From contig JAPTJF010000030.1 in NCBI GenBank assembly GCA_029339195.1, positions 1 through 64,000 on the forward strand: a DNA stretch of 64,000 bases. Direction: 5' to 3'. Position numbers and translations under genes: made by a program. Positions within the stretch are counted from its first letter, which is position 1, and each line of letters starts with the position of its first letter. This DNA comes from Micractinium sp. NFX-FRZ. Taxonomy: Eukaryota; Chlorophyta; Trebouxiophyceae; Chlorellales; Chlorellaceae. Positions 9,423-20,967 of this stretch are shown piece by piece. The notes beneath the pieces are model-generated. The model made no database searches and was not told the DNA's origin. It saw nothing but the letters and a program-made list of their open reading frames with translations.

Positions 9423-11688
9423 TCACCTGCAGCTGCCCTTGACGCACTTCTTGCCCTTCTTGCACATGTTGAAGCTGCAGGGGCCGAAGGGCGCAAGCAG
9501 GCGGGAGGGGAGAGTTGGGCAGGAGAGAGGCTGGCTGGCAGGTCATGCACACACGGAACGGTTTGGGCACCTGGTCACACAACCCAGCGTGCACACCCCC
9601 GCCAGCGTAAGCCCCCGACGGCCCGATCAGCCTGTAACTGCAGCCCACCGGATCCCCATTTCATCTGCCCACATCCGTCTGTCTCAAAGGCAAGATGCCG
9701 CAGCTCTTGAGGCATCAATGGCATAGTTAGCGCACATGCTCTCTCTACCCCCTTTCATAACCCTGCGCTCCCCCTATTTGCCACAGACAAGACAACGGGG
9801 AATGTGCTGGCAGAGGGCTCACCAGTTGCCGCAGTTCTTGGGGTCGCTCAGCTTGTTGGTGCACTGGCCCTCGGTGCAGATGTCGGGCTTGGTGTGGGGG
9901 CAGATGCAGCCGCCGCGGAAGCAGATGGTGTCTGGATGGGGGGTGAGAAGGGAGGGAGGGAGGGAGGGAGGGGTGAGGATGGGGGCAGAGAAGCAGTGGG
10001 TCAAAGGAGCAGGAGCGGTGACAGCTTGGCGGGCCACAGCAGGCACCAGTGCTGGCAGCATGGATGGTGTCTTCTTGACTTGGCTGGCTGGTGCAGCTGG
10101 CGCGGCACGGAGGGCTGTGGTGGCAGGCGGCAGGCAGCGCAGAGCAGGAGCACAGCACCCGTCCCACTCACTGCCGGTGCACTTCACGTTGCAATCACCG
10201 CTGCGGTGGGGGGTGGGAGGCAGGTGTGCGAAACTTTGAATGTCATGGCCAGGCGCCCTGCACGGGCGGATGCTGCCGGCACGGCGGCCCACCCTGGCCA
10301 AGTCCCTGGCGCATGCCTCCATCACATGTCGCCCCATTCGCGCCGCTTCATCTCAATGCGTTCTTCTTTCTTTTGCCAGAAAGGCTCACCAGTTGGTGAC
10401 GTCGAACAGGATGTCCTTGCAGGTACCGCCGCACAGCTTCTGGCTGGTACCGCAGCCGCCGACGCAGGCCGAGTCCTTGCAAACGCCGGATGGGCAGCTG
10501 CGGGGCGGTGGCGAGGGAGCGGGAGGTGAAGTTGGACAGCAGGATGAGGAGTGTGCATGGTCGGCAGAGAGGAGGAGCCTGGCTGCACTTTTCTCACAAG
10601 CTCGCCCTCCTGCCCTACGCCAACGCAGCCTCTCGTGCAGCCTTGTGTGCACAACATGCATCAAGAAAGCTGGTCCCTCTCACACCTGTTCCAGCAGGCG
10701 CCGCAGTTGTTGGGGTCGGTGACGGTGCTCACACACGTGGCGGGGCGGCGGCACTCGTTGGGACGGGACTTGGGGCACACGCAGCCGCCCTGCTGGCACA
10801 CGTGGGCTGCACAGGGTGGGGGGGGGCAAGGCAGGGCGGGGATAGGGGGGTGGGAGGCGGGGGAGGGCAAGGGGCAAAGGCAAGGGGAGGGCCTAAGTGC
10901 GGCAAGGGCACAGGCAAAGGCACAGGCAGGGGCAGCGGCAAAGGCAAGGCAGCTACTGAGTGCCCTGCTGTCACAGCTCCCCTGCACTCTGCAAGCCAGC
11001 CTCCTGGCAGCCAGCCAGACTAGCTGCTTTGTGACTCACTTGGCCCGCATTTGACACCGCAGTTGCCGCTGCATCAGTGTTGGGATGGAGTGCAGGGGGC
11101 AGGGTCAGGAGGGGCACCGGGGCAGCAGCAGAGGGAGCCAGCTGCACAGCGGTACAGCTGTACATGTCCCTGGCCCACGCCATGCTGGCTCCCGCACTCT
11201 CTGCGAGGAGCGCCTCAAAGCACCAAAGCAAGGCCCCTCGATCTCACCAGTTGTTTTTGTCGGTCAGGAACTTGACGCACTTGCCCTTGCACCGCTTCTC
11301 AGTGCGCACATTGCAGGCCAGCAGGCCGCGGCCGCTGCGGCAGGCGGAAGCAGGCAGGGACAGTACGTGTGCGGGTGGGGACCAGCGGGGAAGGGGAGGG
11401 GTCAGTGCTGGGTGCTGGGGAAGGCGGCTGCTGCTGTCTAGAGGGCTGCAAGACTCTCTGGGCTGGCCACGGCACAGGGAGGGCCCGACATGGCGGGGAC
11501 CCCGACTGTGCGAGCCCAGATGGCCTGGCCAGGCGAGCAGGCCGGGCGGGTCTGCGAGCGCAGGAAGCTGCCGCCAGCCACACGGTAGTAACCTCCAACA
11601 ACCGCCCCACCCGCCGCACTCACAAGCTGGCCTCGGCCGCAGCAGCGGCCAGGAGCACCACGAGGGCGATGAGGGAAGTCTTGTTCAT
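9423..11688 (-). CDS. Secreted 32-cysteine protein, Stig1-like NCGxC repeats (copy 2)
   Basis: Predicted 199 aa paralogue of the 479-3433 product. Exons in transcript order: 11624-11688, 11248-11334, 11040-11068, 10686-10806, 10390-10497, 10172-10200, 9823-9931, 9423-9474. Exon sizes 65, 29, 29, 109 and 52 match copy 1 exactly. Residues 1-21 are a signal peptide starting MNKT. All 32 Cys align with copy 1 (Cys29-112 and Cys116-198), again in two halves of 16. One NCGxC motif is altered to NCGACW, and NCGDCN replaces NCGDCG. The fourth intron is displaced 18 bp relative to copy 1 at the same phase 2. Role as for copy 1: probably a wall or matrix protein. The pair faces opposite directions around the coiled-coil gene, which suggests an inverted duplication or later rearrangement. 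Confidence 0.88.
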
Positions 11689-13219
11689 GGCTCTGCAGAA
11701 AGGGGTGGAGGATGGGAGTTGATCATCATGGCGCAGCCACCGCCAGGTCGCGACAGCCTGCGCTGCAGCGCTGCCCTCCGCGATGGCGGATCGGAGCGTT
11801 CTGGGAGCACTAGAACGCAGCTGGCGGCGGGCCAGCCGGTGCCGCAACTTGCGCTCTTGCGCACGACGAGCAACCAACGAGCGGGCTGGCTGCAAGTGCT
11901 GCCACAAGGCCTCACCTTGGTGTTGAAGGGCGCTAAAATAGGAGGTAGTATGTGGGTTTCGCGGCGCGATGCCGAATTTATGAGGCCGGGGAGCTAACGA
12001 ACTGCCACGTGGCAGCCTTTATCGAATCCGAGGTTCCTACCATAGCGTGTTCTGAGGGCCTGGCTGGTGATTTGAGAAGTTATGGTGTGGCATCAAGAAA
12101 TGCTGGGCGTGGGCAGTTGTGTAAGGCTGGCTGCAGGTGGGCACTCCACACATTTGCCAAGCTGTGCAGCTCTGGCACACTGTGGCAGCTGGCGACAGTT
12201 GGGTCAGGATACCCTTCAATCGTATTCCAACACTGATTCTTTGCGAGCATAAGCGGTTATCGAGTTGGCAATGTGGTGCCGCCTGTGTGGCTGAGGGTGC
12301 ATTGCACAGAAACCAGCGGCAATGGTCCTGCCTCTCACGTTGCACCCGGCGCTCGCTGCTGGCTGCCGCTCATCGCAACTCGCGCTAAGTTACAGGGCAG
12401 GGGGAGTGCACAGAGGACGCAGCTGGCGCGTGGAAGAACTGGTCACAAGCGCAGGGGACAGATGTCGCCGCTGTGCAGCGCTGGGCGGCTAGTGAAGGTG
12501 GGCGCCAGCCGGGCAGCCGGGCGGGGCGTGGGAGCATGGTACAGCCGGGAGAGGGGGGCAGGCACACGACGGAGCGGGAAAAAACGTTAGGGTGTGCAGG
12601 ATGCAGCGCTACAGTGAGGAGGCAGGGAAAAAGGTGGGGCAAGAAGGAAGAGGCAGCACGGTGCGCACGAGGTGGGGGCTGTACAGAGACTCGGAAATAC
12701 AAAGGGGGGGGGGGGGGGGGACGCGGAAGCGGGGTGATTGAGCGCTCGCAGTGGGAGGCCCGCAGAGACGGAGCACAGGGTGGGAAGAAAGGATGCAGCA
12801 GGGGCAGAGGCCGCCACGGGGGGCGCTAGAGTGGCAGCTGGACGGGTGCACAGAGAGCAGGGTGGGCCACAGGCGGCAGGGTGGCAATGCACTTGCGGGA
12901 GAGGGACGATTGCAGCAGGGCAGCATGCAACGGTGAGCGGGTCCCCCAAACGCCCACATGCCACAGACTCGGGAGCCAGCGGCAGGCGGCGAGGGAGGCG
13001 GTAGGTGCAGTGGTTGCGGGAGAGGCATGACCATGTGGTTGGGATGCTGGGTGTGACATGCCGGCGGCGTCGGCGTCCTGCAGGCCGGCTGGCTGGCAAC
13101 CAGTGGCGTGCGCTTGCTGGGAGGCAGGGGGCGCCGGGCCACCTAGCCAGGCAGCTCAGCAGCAGCGCTGCCGTGGCGCCCCCAGGCTGGCTGGCCATTG
13201 CCTGACCTGGCCGGCGTGC
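11689..13219. other. Intergenic region, no gene seen
   Basis: It holds the promoter of the minus-strand Cys-rich gene (right of 11688) and the 3' flank of the RING-CH/AlgH gene. Open frames at about 12400-13200 are Pro/Cys/His-rich and overlap in several frames, which is typical of non-coding GC-rich sequence. A TTACA (TGTAA on the minus strand) at 12390-12394 is a weak candidate signal for the RING-CH/AlgH gene, some 830 bp past its stop. Confidence 0.45.
12704..12720. repeat. Run of 17 G
   Basis: An uninterrupted homopolymer. Its length should be treated as uncertain because such runs are often misread. Confidence 0.9.
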
Positions 13220-16200
13220 TCAGCGCAAGCGGATGAGGGCGGGGCTTCCGGCCAGCGTGTGCCACAGGCGGTCGTGGGGCATGCTCAGCAGGCCCAGCAC
13301 GTCGGGCGCCAGCTCAGCGGTCGTGTAGCCCCAAGATCCCGCGCGCAGCTCGCCTGCAGCAGCGGGGGAATCAGGGCAGGGCGCAGGCGCGTGGGCGGTG
13401 GGAGGGAGGAGGTAAAGGAGGGCGGAGTGCAGCGGCGGCAGGGAAATTAGCAGGGCACCCAGCAGGACCACAGCAGGCGCGCACCCGACGCGCAGCACGC
13501 TCATTAAAACAACCTGCCGCCTTGCCTCCCTCCCTCTCACCTGCGAGCTGCCCCTCTGCCCAGGCGCACAGTCCATGGAAGAGCAGCACAGGGGGCGCCC
13601 CTGCTGCCGCCTCCTCTGAAGCCGCCGCCAGGGCCTGCTTGCCCCGCCCCGCCGCGCCACGCCGCCCGGCGGCGGCCGCCGAGGCCGCTGCCGCAGCACC
13701 TGCTGCATCCGCCGCTTTTGCCAGCACCTCACTCAAGCTTCCTCCTTCAAACAGTGGGGCAATGCGGGATGCAGGCACCGCCGCTGCCGCCTCTGCCTGG
13801 GCGCCGCCGCTGCCCGCGCCGGTGGCCCCGCCCGCCGAGGCGGCTGCTCCGGTGGCTGCGGCGGCGCTGGCGGTGTGGTTGAAGCGAGGCAGGATGCGGC
13901 GCGCGCCTGCCACCCCGGCCACAGAGTGCAGGACCACCACCTCATGATTGACACCCTCGCCTGCACAGCAGGCACAACAGGGAGGCGCAGCAGGGTTTGG
14001 CATCAGCACAAGCTGTGCCGCGGGTGCAGATGACAGCGGCGGCGGCGGGTGAGGCAGCGGCGGGCAGCAGCCGTAGCGCTGCACACAGGAGTGCACGGCG
14101 GCGGCGACCGGCTACGCCCATCTCTCGACTTGACGGACTGCCGCGACTTTTTGAGTGTTCTTCTGAGCCAACCCACCAAGCGCTGCCAGGTGGCACCCCG
14201 CCTTTCCAGGCCCACCTGGCATGCCGACCGGGCCCCCCAAAAAGTGCTTGAGAGCCACGCCGCCCGTGCTGCTGGGAGCGCCGCCAGTCAAGGCGCTCGT
14301 GTGCGTGCCGCCCCCACCGCGCCTCTCCCCCTCCCCGCCAGCTGCGCCTCCGCGCTGCCCCGCAGAGCCGGCCGCTGCTGCTGCTGCTGCCATGCCGGCC
14401 GGCAGCGTGGGCGGGTGGGCCATGGCCTGGTTGAGCATGACGCCACGGGTGCCGTCCCTGCACGCGACAGGCAGGCAGGCAGCGGCACACGAGCGCGGGT
14501 GAGCCGGCAGTCGGCAAACTGTTCACACATGGCCGGAGCGAGGCGAGGCAGGCTGCCAGGAGGGTTTCCAAGAGAGATCAGCTTGCACAGCAGCGCGCCA
14601 TAGGAGGAGCCGCCTCAGGTGCCTCAGGGAGCACGCTGTGTGACCAAAGCATGCAGAAGGAGCGTCCACGGGCTGCGCTGAGCCGGCAAGCATGCTGCCG
14701 AAAGGTGTGGGCGTCTAACCTATGCCCGCTACTGACAGCCTTGAACTGCTTGCCGTGCTGGTTGAGCAGCAGTGACCAAGCAAGCAGTACAGAACCCACC
14801 TGCCATGCGTGCACCCTGACGAGCCGCCTCCCGAACACCCATCCAACTGCCTTGAGACAAAGAGCCCGCCTCACATCCACCCAGCTGCCTGGCATGCAGG
14901 TACCATACCACACCTTGATATTTCTCTTCAGCAGTACAGCACCCACCTGTCGTGCTGGTACAGCAGTACCACGCTGCGCTGGAAGATGGAATGGTCCAGG
15001 CCCTCTGACGCCACCAGCAGCACGCCTGGGGGCCGAAAAGGGTAGGGGGAGACACAGAGATGGTGTGCGCAAGCCTTGGTGCGCGGCAGCAGCAGGTCAT
15101 GGCGACCCTGGGACGTTGTTCGCCAGGGGATGCACTCGCACGAGCACGCGTGGTGGCCTGAGGAGAAATGCTAGCCGCCCCTCCTCTGTCTCTGCCTTTT
15201 CCTGCCTCCCGTTGACCACCCGCCCCTGCAACCTGCCCCTCTGCCCCTCTGCCCCTGCCCCGGCGAGCCAAGCCCTACCTGGCCTGCCCCGTCTCGACTC
15301 CTGGAAGCTCCCTCCTCTGTCCCTGCCCCTGCCCTGCCCCTGCAAGCTGCCCCCCACCTGGGCTGATGACGGGCTGCCCCCTGCCCCAGCCCCCTGCCCC
15401 AGCCCCCTGCCCCCAGCCCCCAGCCCCCTGCCCCCGCCCGCTGCACGCCTCACCTGGACTGATGCCGGGCACCGGGGCCCCGTGCCTGATGAGCGCCATC
15501 CCCAGCCGCCCGCCCCCATCCACCCGCAGCACGACCCGCAGGCCGCGGGCGTGCAGGCCCGCCAGCAGGGTGGCCGCCAGCATCAGCGCCAGCCCCGTCA
15601 GCCAGTGGCTGCGGCTGCCCAGCAGCAGCAGCAGCAGCAGGGCAAGGTGCGGCCAGGGGGGGCCTGAAGGGGGGTGGGGTGGGGGAACAGGGCGCGGCTG
15701 GCAGCATGGTTAGATGGGCAGGCGGCGGGCAGGCAAGTGAGGCGCATCGCCCGCACACGCCATGTGCTCAGGCGCGTTGAGCGGCGGGAGAGGCGTCATG
15801 GTCCCCGGCCATAACGACGGTTAAAGTACTCCCACTGAACAGCAAGCATTGTTGTGCAGCAGAGGGCACGCTGAAAAGACGGGGTGTACCAGCCACACAA
15901 CAGCACCAGCCCAGGCCTTGCAGATGCCGGGAGCTATTAGTGCAGCATGAAAACAGCGCGGCAAGGCCCGCCCGCCCAGTTCACCCCCAGAAGAGTGAGC
16001 ACTGCAAGCAGCTGGGCGGCCAGAGGCCCGCAGAGCGATGCAGAGTGTGCCCCTCAGATCACAGCAGCGCCTGCGCGCACACAAAGCACTCAAAGCGATC
16101 TGAAAAGCGCCAAGCACCCGCGAGGTCAAACACCAGGGAAGCGGTGCAAGCAGCCCCTCAGGCCACGGCAGCGCGTCCCCACAGCCCACCCCGACGGGCA

Positions 16201-17304
16201 TACAACGCGCCACGCACCCGTGAAGCCAAACGCCAGCAGGGCGATGCAGAGCGCGCCGCCCAGGCCGCGCAGCGCCTGCACAACCATGCCCGTGCCCGCT
16301 GTGCGCGCCTTGGGGGGCTGCACCGTAAAGGCGGCGCAGCAGACAGAGCAGCGGTACGCGCGCTCTGCAGGGCAGGGGGGCAGGGCAGCATGGTAGCCGA
16401 GGAGAGTGGGATGCAGCAAAGGCAAGGGATGGAAAGGAGAGGGGGCAGGGAGGCAGATGCAGTGAGAGCGGCACTCAGACGGACCATGGGGACAACCAGG
16501 GTCTCCACAGATGGGCACGCAACAGCTGCCTTTCATAAGTAATTACCCAGGCTCTTGGGCAAGCACCTGCCCGTCTGCCTGAATGCCCACCCTCCGCCCG
16601 CGCACCGTCGGTGACGTCACGCTTCTGTACGTTCTCTTGCCACCGGCGCAGACATTTCAGGTGCACGTGCTTCTGTGTGCCTGCAGCAAGGGCGGGAGGC
16701 GCCAGTGAGTGCAACCCAAGCAGCATGCCAGAGGGTGGATGATAGCTCTGGGTGCCCGGGGGCAGCAGTGCGAGAGGCGGTACACTCCTCGGCAGTGGGG
16801 CTGGAGGGGGCCCTCGCTCATGCCACAGAGGCAAAGCCCTGACTGCCTTTTGCCACTTTCTGCTGCCAACCTCTGCTTTGTTGCGATTGTCTAGGATGTG
16901 CCTGCGCAGCTTTTGCTAGGCCAGCGCCGGCGGGAAGGCGTGCGGCGCCTGGGCGGGCGCTTCAGGGCGCCCGCTGCCACTGCCTCCCCTGTGCCCGGAC
17001 ATGTCCTGCGCTGCTGCAATGACCTTGCCTGCGTCCCTGATCCCAGTCTCTCACCCGAGCATTTGCAGGGCGACAGCAGCGAGCCCGCCTCGTCGCTGGT
17101 CCAGCAGACCCTGCAGCTCGGCGAGTCCTCCTCCTCTTCCTCAGCACACCGCCGCTCCTGGGCCACTGGTGTGGTGGGAGCCGGGAGTGCGGAACTGGAG
17201 AACCCCATGTCTGAGGCGCGCCTTCCGACACCAGGTGCTGGACAGACTTGGGTCACGGATGCTACCTGCGGTGCTGAAGTGCTAAAAATGCGATCACAGG
17301 GCAT
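13220..17304 (-). CDS. RING-CH (MARCH-type) - transmembrane - AlgH/UPF0301 fusion protein
   Basis: Predicted 518 aa. Exons in transcript order: 17055-17304, 16606-16680, 16218-16364, 15454-15663, 14947-15025, 14216-14457, 13541-13960, 13220-13353; all are GT-AG and phases agree. Residues 64-117 are a complete RING-CH finger, C64-x2-C67-x12-C80-x-C82-x7-H90-x2-C93-x20-C114-x2-C117, the E3 ligase fold of MARCH/RINGv proteins. Hydrophobic segments at about 135-155 and 162-192 look like two or three membrane spans. From about 225 the sequence follows the AlgH/YqgE (DUF179) family: PGVLLVA, FQRSVVLLYQHD, GVMLNQ, HFLGGPVG, VVLHSV, FHGLCAWAEGQL, GSWG. Gly/Ala-rich inserts lengthen this domain to about 290 aa against about 185 in bacteria. 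ATG 17304 is the first in-frame start; ATG 17208 is an alternative. A plausible reading is a membrane-bound ubiquitin ligase; the AlgH domain has no settled biochemical role. Confidence 0.85.
16018..16275 (-). repeat. Degenerate tandem copies of the end of exon 3 (RING-CH/AlgH gene)
   Basis: The exon end with its donor (16207-16275) resembles 16107-16174 and 16018-16080, spaced about 100 bp. The exonic copy reads RGLGGALCIALLAFG; the farthest copy still reads RGTLCIALRASG on the same strand. The extra copies lie inside the following intron and carry stops or shifted frames, so they look like exon relics. Confidence 0.6.
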
Positions 17305-17534
17305 GTGAGCTGGGGCTTCTCACAGCATGCGCGATGAGAAAAAACCTGCCCGGGCCAATGCTGATGAAAGCATTGCTTTTGCTTTCGTTTTCCGCTTGGA
17401 ATGCTCTTCTGCATCATTGTTGAATCTCTGATCGCTTCTTGGCTGTTCGCTGCAGACGGTCCCCGCTTTTGGTGCCTCCTGCCCGTCTCCCGCAGCTTGT
17501 GAAAGGCATCGTCAAGCTGCGCTAAGTTGCGGCC
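17305..17534. promoter_or_regulatory. Short divergent promoter
   Basis: Only 230 bp separate the start codons of the minus-strand RING-CH/AlgH gene and the plus-strand coiled-coil gene, so both promoters must lie here or overlap the leaders. I see no TATA box. The middle is noticeably less GC-rich than the flanks. Confidence 0.5.
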
Positions 17535-18960
17535 ATGGCGGGTCGGGCTGCTGAGGCGGTCGTCGCTCCGCAGGCCCGTCTGTCGCCGTCTTGCGCAGCA
17601 GCTGCTGCAACGGGCACGCCGCACCACGACCTGGGCAACGAGACAAGCTCCGCCAGACCCGCGACGACAAACCAGAGTGCGCAGACGCTGCTTATGTCGG
17701 CACCATGTCTCTCCGCCTCCTCCGCCGCCGCCGTCGCACACGTGCCGCCTGCTGCCGCCCCGGCCCGCCTCCCCCTCCGCACCCAAACTGGCCCTTCTGC
17801 TCCCTTGCTGCAGGCCCCGACACCGCAGTCAAGGGCCTCATCGCCGCCATTGATTCGTTACAGCAGCAGCAGGAGCGCGCAGAGGCAGCGCGGCATGCTG
17901 CAGAGCAGGCGGGTGCTGCTGCCGCCAGCGAGGGCATGCAGCTCAAGCAGGCCCTGCATGCAGCTCTGCAGCGCGCGTCAGAACTGGACGATGAGGAGCA
18001 GAGCGTGCAAGCGGCACTGGAAGCACGGCTGCAGGAGCAGGCGACGTGCAGCGAGCGGCTCAAGTGGGTGGGGTGGGGAGCACGGCACGGGGTGGGCTGA
18101 CGCTGGGCGCCAGTCGATGCCAGCAGAAGAGAGGCATGCCAATTGTTGATGGGAGAGGGTGCAGGCTACAGGCCGGGCTGTAGCCTGGCGCCAGCGGCAT
18201 GCCAATGGATCATGGCAGCTGTTGAGCTGCACCCCACCCTCTGCAGCTTTCGTGCCGCTTGTGCCGACAACCCTGCTGTTTGCTCGCCGCCCCCTGCCCT
18301 TGCCAGCAGGCTCATCGACCGGCGGCTGAGCGGGCTGCGCGCGGGGCCCAATCGTGGTGGCAGCGGCAGCAGCGGCAGCCCATCGGACGCCGAGGCGCAG
18401 CACCAGCAGCTGTTGAGGGAGAAGCGGGTGCTGGCAGAAGAGCTGAGGCAACAGCTGGCGGCCAGGGGGCTGGACGCCGCCACACTGGCGCAGCTGTGCT
18501 CTGACGCCGCTCACTCCTCGGTGGCAGGCAGCGGCGGCAGCGGCAGCGGCGGCAGCGGCAGCGGCGGTGGCGGCACGCAGGGGCAGCAAGGCGCAGGTGA
18601 GCTCTGCGGGCGACATATTGGGGCAGACGGCACCCGCATGTTGTGGCAGCACTGTTGCTGGCCTGCTGGGAGGCTTGAAGGTCTGAAAGCTGTGCTAAGT
18701 CAGCACTGTGCTGGGCAATGCTGCACATGCTGTGCACGAATTGCTTTTTGGGCGCCCGCTCCTGTCCCTGCGCGCCCCTTTCAGCACTCCTGGCCCGCCT
18801 TGGTCAGTTTGTGTTGATGCCCACCGCCCCTGACCCCGCCCTGACTGTGCTCCTCCCGCTGCCCCCAGGCTGGCGCAAAGCTACGTGGCTGGGAGGTGGC
18901 GGCGGCAACGGGCTGCTGGGCAGCTTCAGCTTGCGGCGGCGGGACGGAAACGGGGGATGA
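17535..18960 (+). CDS. Small coiled-coil protein, unknown function
   Basis: Predicted 256 aa in four exons: 17535-17676, 17814-18063, 18310-18596, 18869-18960. Phases 1, 2, 1 agree across the junctions. The start has a strong context (GGCCATGG). Residues 1-48 are Ala/Ser/Thr-rich. Residues about 50-130 (exon 2) are rich in Glu, Gln, Arg, Ala and Leu with heptad-like spacing (IAAIDSLQQQQERAEAARH, ELDDEEQSVQAALEARLQEQ), a likely coiled coil. Exon 3 continues with LREKRVLAEELRQQL and ends in a Gly/Ser repeat. Exon 4 is short, Gly-rich and basic (SFSLRRRDGNGG). No catalytic or targeting motif is recognised. The first exon and its donor at 17677 are the weakest part of the model. It is divergent from the RING-CH/AlgH gene and convergent with the first SBP gene. 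Confidence 0.62.
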
Positions 18961-19179
18961 GGGCTGCTGCAGCACCAGCGATGGAAGCAGCTGTCCACAG
19001 GCTTGCGCGCCGCCGCCGCAGCTGGTCACAGCTGTCAGGCTGCCCAGGGATGATCGGGTCACGGCGCCACCTGGCCTGTCCCACTCTGACGCATCTTTAT
19101 ACCACTCTCCGGCTGCTTGCTCTTCATTGCCTCCCACCCCATCCTCTTCTTTGATATGTTGTTGTCTGACACACTGCTG

Positions 19180-19184
19180 TTACA
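19180..19184 (-). terminator. Candidate polyadenylation signal (TTACA on plus strand)
   Basis: This is TGTAA on the minus strand, 73 bp past the stop of the 19257-22613 SBP gene. It is the best placed signal of this type in the array. Confidence 0.5.
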
Positions 19185-19256
19185 TGGTGTGCATGCTAGC
19201 CTCTGCGCTCCGCCTCAAGTTTCACTAGTTCTGTTCCCTTTCATTTGCTTGGCTAC

Positions 19257-20926
19257 TCATATGCTATAACATGCTGGCGACCCTGGGCCACTGCCCGCCA
19301 CGCTCCCCACGGCTGCCGCCGCCAGTGTGGAAGCTGCCAGGTTGCCGCTGCGGTTGAACTCTGCTGCCAGCTGCCAGCGGGTGGACCCGCAGCCCCCGGA
19401 AGTGCCGGTCCGGAAGCGGGTGACCTCGTACACATGCAAAGACTCGGCGCCGGGCGCGCCGCCCTGGCTGCCCACACCGCCGGCTGGCAACCGCATGATG
19501 TGTATGCTGCTTGCGTCTTTGGTGACCGCAGGGGTGGGCGGCGCGGCGTGCTGCTGTGGGCGCGGCACTGCCATGCCTGCTGTGGCTGCTGAGCTGATGG
19601 CAGAGGAGCAGTCGCTGGGTGCTGCCGCCAGGTCAGCAGCGCCACGTTGGGCCAGGCTGCCAGCAGGGCGGCGCGTGGGTCTGCACGGCTGGCGACACGG
19701 GGGCGTTGGCTGGCGGCCGCTGCTGCAGCTGCTGCTGGGAGACGGGGCGCAGTGCAGGTCAAAACCCAGGTCGCTGCTGATGCTGATGAGGTCTTGAATG
19801 GAGGGCACGTCAGGGAGCAGGCTCGCCTCCGCCTGCCACTCCTGCCGGGCAGAGCAGGGAGGGCAGCGCGCGGCGGGGTGGGGCACGGGGACAAGAGCCA
19901 AGGCCGGCGGGAGCATGAGCAAGCATGCCTAACTGCACTGCATGGAGCATCGGCAGGGGCACAGCAGGGGGAAGCGGCCCCGGATGGTGACGAGCAGTAA
20001 CATGGGAGCCATTTATAGAGCCATGGTTGAGTGTGCGGCAAGCAGCTCTCACCAGAGACTTGTCCATGAGGCGCAGCGCCTGCCGCACAAGCTCCTGCTG
20101 CGGGGCACAGCAGGCCGGCTGCGCCTCCAGCACCGGCTGCGGCGGCACCTCTGCCTCCGCCACCGACTGCTGCTGCACCAGCAGCGGCAATGCCAGCGGG
20201 GCCGCCCCTCCCGACGCTGCCTGCTGCGCCTCTGACTGGGGCTCGCTGCTTTGCTCCAGGTGCTGCACCAGCAGCTGCCACAGAACAGGCAGCGGGCCAT
20301 CCTCGGGCTGCGCCTGAAGAGGCGGCGGCAGCACCTGCTGTGCCTGCTGTGGTGGCCCCTGCTCCTGCGGCTCCTGCTGCGGTGGCGGCTCCTGCTGCGG
20401 CTCCTGCTGTGGTCGAGGCTCCTGCTGCTGTGCCTGCCGCGGAACCTGCTCCTGCTGCTCCTGCGGTGGTCGAGGCTCCTGCTGCTGTGCCTGCGGCGCC
20501 GGCGGCTCCTGCTGCTCCTGCGGTGGTGGCGGCTCCTGCTGCTGTGCCTGCGGCGCCGGCAACTCCTGCAGCGGCTGCTGTGGCGGCGGCTCCTGCCCCT
20601 CTGAGGGAGGAGCAGCGCTGGGCGCGCTGGGCGGCGCGGGCAGCGCCTGGCTGCACACCTCCTCCCCCATCCCATCCTGCCCTGGCTGCTTGTGTGACTG
20701 CAGGGACGGCTGGCGCTCTGGCAATAACTCCCGCTCCGCCTGCAGCTTGGGCAGGGGTTGCGCCGCCTCTGGCGTGCGCCTCTGGCGCTTGAGGTTCAGA
20801 GGCTGCTCAGGCATCCGGCGCTGCTGCTCAGCATTGCCACTGCTGGCTGCTGCCTCCGCACCGGCCTTGCGCTTGCGCTGCTGCTGCGGCTGCTGCTGCT
20901 GCCGCTTCTTGGGAGGCTGCTTCTTG

Positions 20927-20967
<41 letters not shown>

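Noticed and set aside
11689..13219. Several open frames of 100-200 codons on both strands
   Set aside because: They overlap in multiple frames, consist of Pro/Cys/His/Arg-rich sequence, and have no domain or phase-matched partner exon.
15690..15720. Acceptor near 15697 as the start of exon 4 of the RING-CH/AlgH gene
   Set aside because: It puts the exon in the wrong phase. The acceptor before 15663 (pyrimidine tract, CAG) keeps the frame from exon 3 to the membrane segment.
19327..20792. Large plus-strand open frames opposite SBP gene A
   Set aside because: They are complements of its Gln/Pro-rich coding region; the minus frame carries the SBP domain and consistent splice sites.
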